Assembly: GCA_964517215.1 (NCBI GenBank) | Contig: CAZFBR010000095.1 | Coordinates: 1 to 12,664 of the forward strand | Reading direction: 5' to 3' | Origin: CAZFBR01 sp035353495 [NCBI: uncultured bacterium] | Lineage (GTDB): Bacteria; DAOPZR01 | Length of the DNA stretch: 12,664 bases | Shown here: positions 12,552 through 12,664 of the stretch, one piece after another | Layout: each line of letters opens with the position of its first letter | Numbering within the stretch: position 1 is the first letter of the stretch | Made by a program: the position numbers and the translations under genes | The notes under the pieces: generated by a model | Seen by the model: the letters and a program-made list of their open reading frames with translations, nothing else | Database searches by the model: none | Told to the model about the DNA's origin: nothing

Positions 12552-12664
12552 ACGGTATGGAAACGGGGCAGCAGCGGGGCCAGCACCGCCAGCGAACGGC
12601 GCAGGCGCGGTTCGTCGTAATGCTCCAGGGTCAGGGTGGGGCGGGCGCCGCGGCGCAGGACCTC
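12548..12664 (-). CDS. Partial gene upstream of the sigma factor (C-terminal 38 residues)
   Basis: Only the last 38 codons are visible, ending LAPLLPRFHTV with TGA at 12548-12550, which overlaps the sigma ATG by 4 bp. The peptide (LTLEHYDEPRLRRSLAVLAP) is helical in character with no motif that I recognise; the family cannot be called. The open frame to the window edge and the ATGA junction support it as a real gene in the same operon as the sigma factor. Confidence 0.6.
   Translation of the reverse strand, partial: EVLRRGARPTLTLEHYDEPRLRRSLAVLAPLLPRFHTV

Overview
This is a GC-rich bacterial chromosomal segment with about 14 protein genes, two of them cut by the window edges. Nearly all genes lie on the minus strand. 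The exception is one two-gene unit on the plus strand at 4747-6131. Housekeeping-type promoters with good -35/-10 boxes stand out in the AT-richer gaps. The gene set (S9/L13, HemW, ECF sigma with membrane anti-sigma, a metal-type permease pair) suits a Gram-negative bacterium. A PVC-group lineage such as Lentisphaerota/Verrucomicrobiota is my guess, held weakly and from gene style only. No phage, transposon, tRNA, rRNA or CRISPR is visible.

Layout, read on the window coordinates. (1) 1-719: ribosomal protein operon rplM-rpsI (minus), with a strong promoter at 789-818 and a short structured leader. (2) 836-1281: a hicB-hicA toxin-antitoxin pair (minus), overlapping by 4 bp, with its own promoter at 1315-1344. 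(3) 1393-4491: a minus-strand run made of a small transaldolase/fructose-6-phosphate aldolase, a GT39-like membrane glycosyltransferase and hemW; the last two overlap by 4 bp. (4) 4492-4746: a divergent promoter region. (5) 4747-6131: on the plus strand, a STAS-domain protein followed after 5 bp by an LPG-synthase-type integral membrane protein. (6) 6133-7817: on the minus strand, a two-part permease system (COG0701/DUF318-type permease plus TIGR03943-type partner), overlapping by 4 bp and preceded by a 219-bp leader rich in possible RNA structure. (7) 8037-10793: a membrane-anchored amidohydrolase with an Asn/Arg-rich tail, followed by an unrecognised 254-aa protein. (8) 10942-12551: an ECF sigma factor and its zinc-finger anti-sigma factor with a long Ala/Pro/Thr linker, coupled to a partial upstream gene at the right edge.

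How the genes work together: the strongest couplings are hicB/hicA, sigma/anti-sigma, the permease pair and STAS/flippase-like. The most interesting non-coding signal is the leader of the permease pair (7818-8036). It can form a multi-branched fold and a chain of mutually exclusive hairpins ending in a 9-bp stem just before the start codon, and one block partly resembles a cobalamin-riboswitch core. I consider this suggestive, not established. Start codons were chosen from ribosome-binding sites, promoter positions and 4-bp overlaps, and several differ from the longest open frame.
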